Assembly (NCBI GenBank): GCA_016875915.1
Contig: VGOM01000003.1
Span: forward strand, 1 to 64,000
DNA length: 64,000 nt
Source: Chloroflexota bacterium
Lineage (GTDB): Bacteria > Chloroflexota > Dehalococcoidia > UBA2247 > RBG-13-53-26
Direction: 5' to 3'
The position numbers were made by a program, and so were the translations under genes. The notes beneath the pieces were generated by a model. The model did not search any database, was not told where the DNA came from, and worked only from the letters and a program-made list of their open reading frames with translations. The first letter of the stretch is position 1; every line of letters starts with the position of its first letter. Positions 16,055 through 27,267 of this stretch are shown here, in pieces.

Positions 16055-16150
16055 CTACTTATGCCGTCGTTCCCAACGGGTCTTCTTCAGCATCTTCTTA
16101 TGCTTGTGTTTGGCCATCTTCTTCTTGCGCCACTTAAGCACAGAACCCAT
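16055..16150 (-). CDS. bS22/mS38-like (AURKAIP1/COX24 domain) ribosomal peptide
   Basis: A 31-residue, highly basic peptide starting MGSVLKWRKKKMAKHKHKKM and ending in KKTRWERRHK. This matches the AURKAIP1/COX24 domain, represented by bS22 of actinobacterial ribosomes and mS38 of mitochondria, where a single basic helix inserts into small-subunit rRNA. GAGAGGGAG stands five bases before the ATG. It lies between a HgdB-like gene and gapA. Its small size explains why it is easily missed. Confidence 0.85.
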   Translation of the reverse strand: MGSVLKWRKKKMAKHKHKKMLKKTRWERRHK

Positions 16151-16170
16151 ACACACTCCCTCTCACAAGA

Positions 16171-17174
16171 TCACGTACCGTCTTGCAGCGGTTGCCGGCT
16201 GCGATTGAGCATGTCGATGAAGGCCTCCAGCTTGGTCTGCAGGTGCGGAGTCAGGACGTAGTCGGCGTTGCCCTCAATGGTAAGGATGGGCGTCTTGATC
16301 ATACTTCGGAATATGATATCACCAATGGCGCGGTGACAGAAAGCCTGAACGTAGTGGATCACCCCGTCCACCCGCCGCCGGCGTATCTCCGCGGAGATGT
16401 CCTCCAGCCGGTTGAATATCGAATAGGGATAGGTGTAGTGGCTGTACTGTTCGGCCAGGGAATGGCCCGGCCGGGGCATGGCGAACTGACGCTGCACCTC
16501 ATTGAAGACCACCGCCGCCCCCTGCCATTCCAGGAAGCGGTAGAGGTCCCGGGCGAACACCGGAGGCACGCCGATGTAGGCCAAGCGGAGCCGGCCCCCG
16601 GGGGTCGGGCGCTGCCGGCACTGCGACAGCAGCTGCTCCAGATCCCGCTGGTACTGCTGGGGGTTTCCGTTGAAATCAGAGCTGGATACCAGCCAGAGGT
16701 GGTTCTCCCATCCGCTGACCAGATCCTCCTTCCAGGTGAGTTCGTCGAGCTGGCCGGCCAGCTCCCGGCACGGCGCCAGGTCATTCCTGACCGCCTCGGC
16801 GGCTGCCACGGTGGTGCCCAGCTGCCCGGCCAGGCTCTCCAGACATTCCTGCATCCGGCCGACGTCGGGCTGGTCGGGATAGGCGAAGGGGATGACCCTG
16901 ACCCCCTTCAGCCTGAGGACCTCCATCAGCATGATGGTGTTGGAGCAGTCGCCGGTGGTCACGCAGAGGACCGTGTCGATCTTCCGGTCGAGGCACACGC
17001 CGTAGATGCCCTTGATCCAGGTGCAGCAGTTCAGGGGGAAGCCGGAACGCTCGGCCAGGCCCACCAGCCGCTCCGGGTTGGGGTCGGTGACGAAGACGTT
17101 GTTCAGGTCAACGGCCGTGTGGCCGGCCGCCTGGAGTATCTCGATGGGGACGGTGGTGGTGATGCCGACCGGTT

Positions 17175-17178
<4 letters not shown>
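16171..17178 (-). CDS. 2-hydroxyacyl-CoA dehydratase D-component-like protein (HgdB type)
   Basis: A 335-residue protein resembling the HgdB/BcrB superfamily (COG1775 type). Candidate cluster ligands are in PLNCCTWIKG, VTTGDCSNT and VQAFCHRAIGD. It also has the YIGVPPVF and TPILTIEGNADYVLTPHLQTKLEAFIDML stretches typical of the C-terminal half. True dehydratases need two such subunits and an ATP-driven activator, neither adjacent here. It overlaps the upstream hydrolase gene by four bases. Its role in the enolase group is unknown. Confidence 0.75.
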
Positions 17179-19973
<2,795 letters not shown>

Positions 19974-20032
19974 ATAGGACACTTATCAGCGTCGGTGAAG
20001 CAGGTCCGGCCTTGCGGAACTCCGACGGGGGA

Positions 20033-20062
20033 ATTCTAGCATCTCGTTTCGCGTCATTACAA
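20033..20062 (-). promoter_or_regulatory. Promoter of the LOG-like/enolase group
   Basis: On the minus strand, -35 TTGTAA (20057-20062), an 18-base spacer and extended -10 TGCTAGAAT (hexamer at 20033-20038). The leader is about 50 bases. The -10 string is identical to that at 852-860. Confidence 0.65.
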
Positions 20063-20116
20063 CAGAGACCATTGTCGTTGCTCTGTCTGTACTTGGAGAA
20101 GCCCCGTCGCCTCTCG

Positions 20117-20145
20117 TTGACACTGCCGATCTGGCTGACTACCAT
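20117..20145 (+). promoter_or_regulatory. Promoter of gtrA-like gene
   Basis: Consensus -35 TTGACA (20117-20122), a 17-base spacer and -10 TACCAT (20140-20145). The GTG start lies nine bases after the -10, so the mRNA is leaderless or nearly so. It is divergent from the promoter at 20033-20062. Confidence 0.7.
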
Positions 20146-20154
20146 TAGGCCGTC

Positions 20155-20649
20155 GTGAACACGGGCAATCATGAATTGGACGGGAAGCAGCGGGGGCTTC
20201 CCGCTCGTCTGTCTGCTGCAGCGACTGGACCGACCGGACTGGGCCGCTTCATCAGGTTCGGTCTGGTGGGTCTGAGCGGCGTCTTCGTGGATATCCCCAT
20301 ATTCTGGGCTCTGAGCAATGTAGCTCATGTGCGTGATCTCATAGCCATACTTCCTGCCTACGCCGCCGCAACGGCGTGGAACTTCACGTTCAACGACCTA
20401 TGGACCTTCCGCGACAGGGGCGAGAAGACGCTGCGGGCGAGACTGATACGCGCCGGCAAGTTCGGCCTGGTCAGCTTGCTGCCTTTGGCCTACAGGATGG
20501 CGACGTACTACCCGCTCACCAGGGTCTCGGATGTCACTAGGCTGCTGGCCTATGCGATCGCCATTGCGGTGGGCATGTCGTGGAACTTCGGGGTCAACTT
20601 CCTGTGGACCTGGAGGAAGCGCAGTCACCAGATGGAGTCAGATAGCTGA
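20155..20649 (+). CDS. GtrA-like membrane protein
   Basis: A 164-residue protein with four hydrophobic segments. The GtrA family pattern is clear: FIRFGLVGLSGVFVDIPIFWAL, AAATAWNFTFNDLWTFRDRG and the repeated AVGMSWNFGVNFLWTWRKR. Members help move lipid-linked sugars across the membrane or assist cell-surface glycan synthesis. The GTG start has no ribosome-binding site and follows the promoter closely. Its last 12 bases overlap the end of the convergent AMMECR1 gene. Confidence 0.85.
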   Translation: MNTGNHELDGKQRGLPARLSAAATGPTGLGRFIRFGLVGLSGVFVDIPIFWALSNVAHVRDLIAILPAYAAATAWNFTFNDLWTFRDRGEKTLRARLIRAGKFGLVSLLPLAYRMATYYPLTRVSDVTRLLAYAIAIAVGMSWNFGVNFLWTWRKRSHQMESDS

Positions 20650-21189
20650 GTACCGCCGGACCTCGAAGCGGTAGAGCTTGACCGGCTCCCGGGGGTGGAT
20701 CCCCGCCTTGTGGCAGCAGATTTCGATCTGCTCTTGGGCGCTGTTCACCCCTTCCAGGTCGGGGAGGAGCAGTCCCCTCCGCCTGCCGCACTCCACAATG
20801 ACGCCGTACTTCTTGGGATCGAGCTCGTCGATGCCCTCGACAGGCTCCGGCTTGCTGAGCAGATCGACGCTGTATCTCAGGTCGGGCAGCTCGGCGGCGG
20901 TCACCGGAGAGAAGCGCGGGTCCCTTGTGGCGGAGTTGACGGCGTTGTTGATGATCTCCTCGGCCACGTTGTCCTGGGTGGGCTCGAACGTGCCGATGCA
21001 GCCCCGGAGGGCCCCGAATTTCTTCAGGGAGACGAACACCCCCGCCCGCTCCCTCATCTCAGGGGTCAGGCTGCCGGGCTTGATGACCAGCCCGTACTTG
21101 ACATAACTCTCGACGGTCTCCTTTGCCAGTTGGGCCAGCGGGTGCAGCCCCGCCCCCCGGTTCCCCTGTCCGCTGTCCGACTTGCCCAT
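20638..21189 (-). CDS. amrA: AMMECR1 domain protein (AmmeMemoRadiSam system protein A)
   Basis: A 183-residue AMMECR1 protein. The diagnostic block KFGALRGCIGTFEP is present, followed by NAVNSATRDPRFSPVTAAELPDLRYSVDLLSKPEPV and GLLLPDLEGVNSAQEQIEICCHKAGI. The ATG at 21189 lies eight bases downstream of the radical SAM partner gene stop. With that gene and the MEMO gene at 3511-4362 it makes up the three-part AmmeMemoRadiSam set, whose biochemical role is not established. Confidence 0.92.
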   Translation of the reverse strand: MGKSDSGQGNRGAGLHPLAQLAKETVESYVKYGLVIKPGSLTPEMRERAGVFVSLKKFGALRGCIGTFEPTQDNVAEEIINNAVNSATRDPRFSPVTAAELPDLRYSVDLLSKPEPVEGIDELDPKKYGVIVECGRRRGLLLPDLEGVNSAQEQIEICCHKAGIHPREPVKLYRFEVRRYSAI

Positions 21190-21197
21190 GGCCCGTC

Positions 21198-22235
21198 CTA
21201 CCTCCCGTCGGTCCCTGTTCTGATGTTGAGATCGGCCTTGCAGAACTTGCAGCGCGAGCCCTCCAGTCCCAACAGCTCGGTCTGGTAGCCCCGCCGGCGG
21301 ATGATCAGCTTGCCGCAGGAGTAGCACACCGTGTTCTCGCTGGGGTGCCCGGGCACGTTGCCGGCGTAGACGAAGCGCGGGCCGGCCTCGCGGCCGATGG
21401 TCAGGGCCCGCTCCAGGGTGGCCACCGGGGTGGGGGGCAGGTGGCCCATCAGGTGGTGGGGATGGAAGCGGGTGACATGCCAGGGCGTCAGTTCGCCCAA
21501 CTCAGTCCTGATCCACCCGGCTATGCCCCGCAGCTGTTCATCGTCATCGTTCATGGTGGGGATGATGTTGGTGACCACCTCCACGTGCATCCGCCACTTG
21601 TCCCTGGCCCGCTTGGCCACGTCGAGGATGCCCCGCCACTTCGAGACCTTGGCCAGCTTCCGGTACAGGTCGTCCGAGAAGCCCTTGATGTCCACCCGCC
21701 AGGCGTCCAGGAAGGGGCCGATCACGTCCAGGGCCTCGGCGGTGAGGAAGCCGTTGGTGACATAGACGGTGTAGAGCTTCTTCTCGCGGGCCAGTCTGGC
21801 CGAGTCCAGGGTGTATTCGAACCACATGGCCGGCTCATTGTAGGTCCAGGAGATGCCGGCGCAGTGATGCCGCATGGCGGCGTCCACGGCGGAGTCAGGG
21901 GACATGGTCTGGGATCCGGCCGGGAGTCCATCGATGCAGGCGATCTGCCAGTTCTGGCAGTCCTGGCAGTGGAAGTTGCAGCCCCACCCGCCCAGGGAGA
22001 AGCACAGGCTGCCGGGGAACATGTGGAACAGGGGCTTCTTCTCGATGGGGTCCACGGCGGCGGAGGACACCGCGGCGTAGTTCAGGGTGTAGAGGATGCC
22101 GCCTCTGTTCTGGCGCACCCTGCAGACGCCGAACTTGTCGGGGGCGATGGCGCACTCCCACTGGCAGACATGGCAGCGCACCCGCGAGCCGGGCAGCTTC
22201 TCGTAGAGCATCGCCTCCCGCAGGTTCTGTTTCAC
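21198..22235 (-). CDS. amrS: AmmeMemoRadiSam system radical SAM enzyme
   Basis: A 345-residue radical SAM protein. Cluster motif C-x3-C-x2-C within WGCNFHCQDCQNW; an N-terminal Cys pair (CHVCQWEC) plus C; the ISWTYNEPAMWFEY block characteristic of this subfamily; and a C-terminal zinc-like set (CYSCG...CKFCKAD). It is related to PflA-type activases but belongs to the AmmeMemoRadiSam branch. The AMMECR1 gene follows directly on the same strand. Confidence 0.92.
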   Translation of the reverse strand: MKQNLREAMLYEKLPGSRVRCHVCQWECAIAPDKFGVCRVRQNRGGILYTLNYAAVSSAAVDPIEKKPLFHMFPGSLCFSLGGWGCNFHCQDCQNWQIACIDGLPAGSQTMSPDSAVDAAMRHHCAGISWTYNEPAMWFEYTLDSARLAREKKLYTVYVTNGFLTAEALDVIGPFLDAWRVDIKGFSDDLYRKLAKVSKWRGILDVAKRARDKWRMHVEVVTNIIPTMNDDDEQLRGIAGWIRTELGELTPWHVTRFHPHHLMGHLPPTPVATLERALTIGREAGPRFVYAGNVPGHPSENTVCYSCGKLIIRRRGYQTELLGLEGSRCKFCKADLNIRTGTDGR

Positions 22236-22247
22236 CGCATCACCCCG

Positions 22248-22598
22248 TCAGATCATCTTGACGATAACCGGGGCGTGGCCCCAGAGGCTCTCCAGCTGGT
22301 AGTAGTCCCTCTCGAAGGGGGCGAAGATGTGGACCACGACATTGCCGATGTCCAGCAGCACCCATCCCGAGCTGGCGTCGCCCTCGCGGTGGTGCTTGGG
22401 CACCGCCTCCTCCTTCAGCAGCTTGCCAATGGCTTCCTGGATGGCCTTGATCTGCCGCTCGTTCTCGCCGCTGCAGATGATGAAGTAGTCGGCGAAGGAG
22501 CAGACCCTGCTGGTGTCCAGGATCACCACATCAGAGGCCTGCTTGTCTGCGGCCGTCTCAGCGATCTTTCTGGCTAGCTCTATGGCTTCCAGGGGCAC
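22248..22598 (-). CDS. rsfS: Ribosome silencing factor RsfS
   Basis: A 116-residue RsfS/Iojap protein. It binds uL14 and blocks subunit joining in starvation. Characteristic blocks: DKQASDVVILDTSRVCSFADYFIICSGENERQIKAI and GDASSGWVLLDIGNVVVHIFAPFERDYYQLE, including the conserved W and the phenylalanine/arginine face. It is 13 bases from the radical SAM gene downstream and 15 from the pnc fusion upstream. Confidence 0.95.
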   Translation of the reverse strand: MPLEAIELARKIAETAADKQASDVVILDTSRVCSFADYFIICSGENERQIKAIQEAIGKLLKEEAVPKHHREGDASSGWVLLDIGNVVVHIFAPFERDYYQLESLWGHAPVIVKMI

Positions 22599-22613
22599 TC
22601 TGTCCTTTCTGCC

Positions 22614-24176
22614 TCACATCACGCGCTTGAGGCGAGGGTTGGCGGTGATTCCGGGGATGCGGCCCCTCTTGGCCACCGGCCTGCCCTCCACTTCGTGCAG
22701 ATCGGCGGTGAAATCGATGGGCCCGGCCCCGCTAATGTAGCTGCCCACACCGAACGCATCGACGGGGGCCCCGGCATCGATGAAGGCCCGGATCCGCTCC
22801 GGGTCGATGCCGCCGGTGACCAGGATCTGCACCGCCGGGAAGCCGGCTTGGTCGAGCCTGGCCCTGGTCTCCCTGACCAGATCGGGGGTGACCTTGCCCC
22901 GTTCGGATGGGGTGTCCAGTCTGACCCCCTGGAGGCGGCCCTTCATGGCCCTGGCCACGGCGATACTCTCCTCCGGTTCGTCCCTGAAGGTGTCCACCAG
23001 GGCGATGCGGGGGATGTCCCCGGCCATATGCCTGTCGAAGGCCAGGGTGGCCGCGGCGGTGTCGCCCATGATGACGATCAGGGCATGGGGTATGGTGCCC
23101 GTGGCCGGGACTCCGGCCATCCGGGCACCGGCGATGCTGGAGCAGCCGGTGCACCCGGCGACGATGGCGGCGTAGTCCAGAAGGCCGGCCACCGAGGGGT
23201 GGACATGGCGGGCCCCGAAGCTGATGATGGGGATGCCCCGGGCGGCCTCAACGCACTCCCTGGCCGCCGTGGTCCATCCGCTGGACTGGGCCAGCATGCC
23301 CAGGTAGGCCGTCTCGTAGGCACCGTAGCTCTGGTAGGGGGCCTTGATGCGCAGCACCACCTCTTTGCGCTCGAAGGGATCGCCCTCAGAGAGGGACCAG
23401 ACATCCCTGTTGTCCGCCGGCAGTACCCTCTCCAGCAGCGAGTGGACCTCTCGCATGCCGCAGAGAAAGCCCGGCCTGGTGCCGAAGACCTCCATGGTGG
23501 CCACCGGATTGACCCCCTCGCGCTTCAGTATCTCCACTGTTCTGGTGAAGTAGACGTCGGCGGTATCGCCCGACAGGACGGCCTCCGGTGTCTCGAACAG
23601 CGGAGCCGGAGGGGCCTTGATTGCCGCGGCTCTGGTCAGCCTGGCCCCCAGGACCTTCTCCATGTGTTCCAGGGCGAAGGCGTGGGCGGAGACATCGAAG
23701 GAGGCCACGCAGTCGACGGGCACCTCCACTTCGTAGCCCCTGTTGCGGGCATCCGACACGGTGTGCATGACGCAGATGTCGGTGCACACCCCGCAGATGA
23801 TCAGCTTGGCAGGCTGCAAAGCCTCCAGTTTCTCGGCTAGGGTGGTGTCGAAGAAGGCGCTGTACCGGGTCTTGGGGATGATCTCGGCAGGGTACTTTGC
23901 CAGCTCAGGCACGATCTCTGTTTCCGGAGTGCCGGTGACGCAGTGGGGCGGGAACATGGTGAACTCCGGGTCGTCCGGGCGGTGGCTGTCGCAGATGAAG
24001 AAGGCCTTCGCCCCCTGGGGCAACTGTTCCTCAAGAAGGCGCCGAATAGCGGGGATGATGCGGCGGGCGCCGGGGCCGCAGTAGAGCGGGTGGCCTTCTT
24101 CCAGGAAGCCCCGGACCGGGTCAGCCACGATGATGGCCGCCGGCGTTCGCAGCTTGGCCCTCCTAGAGTGTGCCAT
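22614..24176 (-). CDS. Nicotinamidase-nicotinate phosphoribosyltransferase fusion (PncA-PncB)
   Basis: A 520-residue two-domain protein. Residues about 10-170 form an isochorismatase/nicotinamidase domain: Asp in IIVADPVRGF, Lys in IPKTRYSAFFDT and nucleophile Cys in CGVCTDICVMHT, with FICDSHRPDDPEF as metal site. Residues about 190-520 form a nicotinate phosphoribosyltransferase: GTRPGFLCGMREV, ISFGARHVHP, AGCTGCSSIAGARMAGVPATGTIPHAL and ILVTGGIDPERI. One chain would turn nicotinamide into nicotinate mononucleotide for NAD salvage. The ATG at 24176 overlaps the upstream unknown gene by 14 bases. Confidence 0.88.
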   Translation of the reverse strand: MAHSRRAKLRTPAAIIVADPVRGFLEEGHPLYCGPGARRIIPAIRRLLEEQLPQGAKAFFICDSHRPDDPEFTMFPPHCVTGTPETEIVPELAKYPAEIIPKTRYSAFFDTTLAEKLEALQPAKLIICGVCTDICVMHTVSDARNRGYEVEVPVDCVASFDVSAHAFALEHMEKVLGARLTRAAAIKAPPAPLFETPEAVLSGDTADVYFTRTVEILKREGVNPVATMEVFGTRPGFLCGMREVHSLLERVLPADNRDVWSLSEGDPFERKEVVLRIKAPYQSYGAYETAYLGMLAQSSGWTTAARECVEAARGIPIISFGARHVHPSVAGLLDYAAIVAGCTGCSSIAGARMAGVPATGTIPHALIVIMGDTAAATLAFDRHMAGDIPRIALVDTFRDEPEESIAVARAMKGRLQGVRLDTPSERGKVTPDLVRETRARLDQAGFPAVQILVTGGIDPERIRAFIDAGAPVDAFGVGSYISGAGPIDFTADLHEVEGRPVAKRGRIPGITANPRLKRVM

Positions 24177-24504
24177 TGCGTTCCGCCTGGCGGGCGAACT
24201 CCTCCAGCGACGACGCTGCCCCGGGGTAGTCCCCCCTGCGGAAGGCCTCCAGGGTGGCTTCCAGCAGGTGTACCTCTCCGAAGAGTGGGGCCGACATGCT
24301 GCGGCTGAGGCAGCAGGGCCCTGCATCGGCCCGCCAGGAGAGGACCTCCTTGATGCTCAGCATCTTCTCCAGTTCCCGGCGGCACTGGCCGGCCTGCTTC
24401 GGATCGAGCAGCCTGCTTCTGAGCGACTGGATGAGGTCTTTGCTGATGATCAGCATCTCATCGTCCTTGTCTGTCAAGTTGGCCACTGTTGACCCCTGAA
24501 ACAT
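24163..24504 (-). CDS. Unknown small protein translationally linked to the Pnc fusion
   Basis: A 113-residue soluble, helix-rich protein with no family I recognise. It contains several Cys (one in the middle, a CC pair near residue 71) and an acidic C-terminal helix (EATLEAFRRGDYPG). Its end overlaps the start of the pncA-pncB gene by 14 bases, so it is likely co-translated with NAD salvage. The ATG at 24504 is a provisional choice: a TATCCT -10-like element ends 15 bases before it, and no ribosome-binding site is clear. A later in-frame ATG (MLIISKD) is an alternative. Confidence 0.55.
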   Translation of the reverse strand: MFQGSTVANLTDKDDEMLIISKDLIQSLRSRLLDPKQAGQCRRELEKMLSIKEVLSWRADAGPCCLSRSMSAPLFGEVHLLEATLEAFRRGDYPGAASSLEEFARQAERNGTL

Positions 24505-24662
24505 TGTCGCATGGAGTTGAGGATAGCTTACTGCAAAGGCGTCGACGGTGTCCATCGGGGGCCGGAGGCGCGGGATGGCACCCGTGATCGCTTCGGCGCC
24601 CTTCACTGGGTGAAGGACCCCTGGCAATGACGCTGGGGAGGGCAAGATGCTGTGATAGTGCT

Positions 24663-26204
24663 CTAGTGCCGGAAGTGCCTCACCCCGGTGAAGAGCATGG
24701 CCATGTTGTACTTGTCGGCCATGGCGATGGCGTCGTCGTCCCTCAGCGATCCGCCCGGCTCGATGATGGCGGTGACGCCGCCCTTGGCGGCCAGTTCCAC
24801 GCCGTCGGCGAAGGGGAAGAAGGCATCCGACCCTAGAACGCTGCCGCGGGCGCGGTCTCCGGCCTTCTTCAGGGCCAGGTCCACGCTGACCACCCGGCTG
24901 GGCTGGCCGGCGCCCATGCCAAGAAGGGTGTTGTCCTTGGCCAGGACGATGGCGTTGGACTTGATCAGCTTCACCGCCTTCCAGGCGAAGAAGAGGTCCT
25001 CCCTTTCAGCAGGGGTCGGCTCGCGCTTGCTCACCGTGCGGGGACTGAACTCCTTCTCAGTGAAGTAGTCCGGGGTCTGGACCAGCAGCCCGCCGCCGAC
25101 GCGGCGGAGATCCCACCAGGGCACCTCGCCCTTCGTCGGCGAGACCTCGGTGCCCAGGGAGATGATGCGGAGGTCCTTCTTCCGCTTCAGTATGGCCAGG
25201 GCCTCGTCCGAGTACCCCGGAGCCACGATGCCGTCGTAGTGGGTCTTGTCTATCTCCTGGGCGGCAGCCAGGTCGATGGTCCGGTTGGAGGCGATGATGC
25301 CGCCGAAGGCGGCCACCGGATCGCCGGCCAGCGCCCGGCGGTAGGCTTCGGCCAGGTCCTTGTGGCTGCACAGGCCGCAGGGGTTGTTGTGCTTGATGAT
25401 GGCCACCGTGGGCAGAGGGAAGTCCATCACGGCGTTCAGGGCCGAGTCCATGTCCAGGATGTTGTTGAACGACAGGTCCTTGCCTCCCATCTGGGTGGCC
25501 GAGACCAGGCTGGCCTTGGGCTTCTTCAGGCTCTCCTCCTCGTAGAAGGCCGCCTGCTGGTGGGGGTTCTCTCCGTAGGTGAGGTTGCTCCGCTTCTTCA
25601 GGGCGATGGTCATCGCCTCGGGGAAGCCCTCCTCGTCTCCCCTGAGGTACTGGGCGATGGCCGTGTCGTAGTAGGCCACGTGCTGAAAGGCCTTCTGGGC
25701 CAGCTTGCGCCGCAGCTCCATGTCCACCTTGCCCTTGGTCAGAGCCTCCAGGACGGCACCATAGTCGGCCGGATCGACGACCACCAGGACATCGGGGAAG
25801 TTCTTGGCCGCGGCGCGGATCATGGTCGGGCCGCCGATGTCGATGTTCTCCAGGGCATCATCGAGGGTGACGCCCGGCTTGGCGATGGTCTTCAGGAAGG
25901 GATAGAGGTTGACTACCACCATGTCGATGGTGCCGATGCTCTTCTCGGCCAGCTGGGCCATGTGGTCTTTGAGGTTGCGCTTGGCCAGGATGCCTCCATG
26001 GACAGCGGGATGGAGCGTCTTCACCCGGCCGTTGAGGATCTCGGGGAAGCCGGTGATGTCGGAGACGCTATGCACCGGGACGCCGGCCTCCTTCAAGGCC
26101 CCCTTGGTGCCCCCGGTGCTGAAGATCTCCACGGCCAGCTTGGCCAGCCCCCGGGCGAAGTCGATCAACCCCGTCTTGTCGGAAACGCTCAGAATGGCCC
26201 GCAT
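24663..26204 (-). CDS. purH: Bifunctional AICAR transformylase / IMP cyclohydrolase
   Basis: A 513-residue enzyme of the last two steps of IMP synthesis. The IMP cyclohydrolase half begins AILSVSDKTGLIDFARGL with STGGT and GRVKTLHPAVHGG. The transformylase half has LTYGENPHQQAAFY, the catalytic KHNNPCG and ending AMADKYNMAMLFTGVRHFRH. Normal length. GGGGGAG precedes the ATG. It is third in a purF-purM-purH run. Confidence 0.96.
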   Translation of the reverse strand: MRAILSVSDKTGLIDFARGLAKLAVEIFSTGGTKGALKEAGVPVHSVSDITGFPEILNGRVKTLHPAVHGGILAKRNLKDHMAQLAEKSIGTIDMVVVNLYPFLKTIAKPGVTLDDALENIDIGGPTMIRAAAKNFPDVLVVVDPADYGAVLEALTKGKVDMELRRKLAQKAFQHVAYYDTAIAQYLRGDEEGFPEAMTIALKKRSNLTYGENPHQQAAFYEEESLKKPKASLVSATQMGGKDLSFNNILDMDSALNAVMDFPLPTVAIIKHNNPCGLCSHKDLAEAYRRALAGDPVAAFGGIIASNRTIDLAAAQEIDKTHYDGIVAPGYSDEALAILKRKKDLRIISLGTEVSPTKGEVPWWDLRRVGGGLLVQTPDYFTEKEFSPRTVSKREPTPAEREDLFFAWKAVKLIKSNAIVLAKDNTLLGMGAGQPSRVVSVDLALKKAGDRARGSVLGSDAFFPFADGVELAAKGGVTAIIEPGGSLRDDDAIAMADKYNMAMLFTGVRHFRH

Positions 26205-26223
26205 GGTACTCCCCCTTTCGAAT

Positions 26224-27249
26224 TCAGGATATGATCACCCTCTGGGCACCCTGCTGCTCAACTACCCGGCCGGACTGCTGGGCCTCCGGTATGGACTTCA
26301 TGATCTGGGCCGCGTCCTGAGGTGAGCAGATGATCACCATGCCCACGCCCATGTTGAACACCCGGTACATCTCGGCGTCGGCGATGCCCCCCTTCTCCTG
26401 GATCAGGGTGAAGATGGGCGGCACATCCCAGGAACTGCGGTCGAGGCGGGCTGCCAGGCCCGGGGGCAGCACCCGGGGGATGTTGCCCTCGAATCCGCCG
26501 CCGGTGATGTGGGCCAGGCCTTTGACCAGCTTCAGGACGGGCCTGACCAGATTGTAGTAGCAGCGGTGGGGCTCCAGCAGCGCCTCGCCCAGGCTCCGGC
26601 CCAGCTCCGGGGGGAACGCTTTGAGGGCGGAGGGCTCTTCCCCGAAGACCTTCCTGGCCAGCGAGTAGCCGTTGGTGTGCAGTCCGCTGGAGGGCAGGGC
26701 CAGGATGGTGTCTCCCGCTTTGATCTGCTGCTGGTCCAGGCGGCGGCCCTTCTCCACCACCCCCACGATGAACCCGGCCAGGTCGTAGTCCTCTCCAGAG
26801 TAGATGCCGGGCATCTCGGCCGTCTCGCCGCCGATGAGGGCGCAGTTCACCTCCCGGCAGGCGGCGGCCATGCCGGAGACAATGCTCTCCACCTTCGCCG
26901 GATCGAGGCGGCCCATGGCGATGTAGTCCAGAAAGAAGAGCGGCTCGGCGCCGCAGGTGAAGATGTCGTTGACGCAGTGGTTCACCAGGTCGATACCCAC
27001 CGTGTCGTGCTTTCCCAGGGCGCTGGCTATCTTCAGCTTGGTGCCCACGCCGTCGGTGCTGGAGACCAGCACCGGCTGGTCGTAGCCCTTCAGCTCGAAG
27101 AGGCTGCCGAAGAAGCCGGTATCGGCCAGCACCTCGGGACGGCGGGTGGTCCGGGCCAGCTTCTTGATCAGCTCCTTGGCCCGGTCCGCTGCGGCGATGT
27201 CAACGCCCGTAGCAGCATAGGTCTGGCCGGCCTTCTTCCCTTCCTGTAT
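26224..27249 (-). CDS. purM: Phosphoribosylformylglycinamidine cyclo-ligase, apparent ATA start
   Basis: A 341-residue AIR synthetase making 5-aminoimidazole ribotide. It has TYAATGVDIAAADRAKELI and RRPEVLADTGFFG near the start, SSTDGVGTKLKIA, CAEPLFFLDYIAMG-like and GGETAEMPGIYSGEDYDLAGF blocks, and GGGFEGNIPRVLP. The conserved N-terminal block lies before the first GTG (27132). The only well-placed start is ATA (27249-27247), six bases after a perfect GGGAGG; this gives normal family length. It lies 18 bases after the purF stop. Confidence 0.93.
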   Translation of the reverse strand: MQEGKKAGQTYAATGVDIAAADRAKELIKKLARTTRRPEVLADTGFFGSLFELKGYDQPVLVSSTDGVGTKLKIASALGKHDTVGIDLVNHCVNDIFTCGAEPLFFLDYIAMGRLDPAKVESIVSGMAAACREVNCALIGGETAEMPGIYSGEDYDLAGFIVGVVEKGRRLDQQQIKAGDTILALPSSGLHTNGYSLARKVFGEEPSALKAFPPELGRSLGEALLEPHRCYYNLVRPVLKLVKGLAHITGGGFEGNIPRVLPPGLAARLDRSSWDVPPIFTLIQEKGGIADAEMYRVFNMGVGMVIICSPQDAAQIMKSIPEAQQSGRVVEQQGAQRVIIS

Positions 27250-27267
27250 GAGAGTCCTCCCAGGGCG

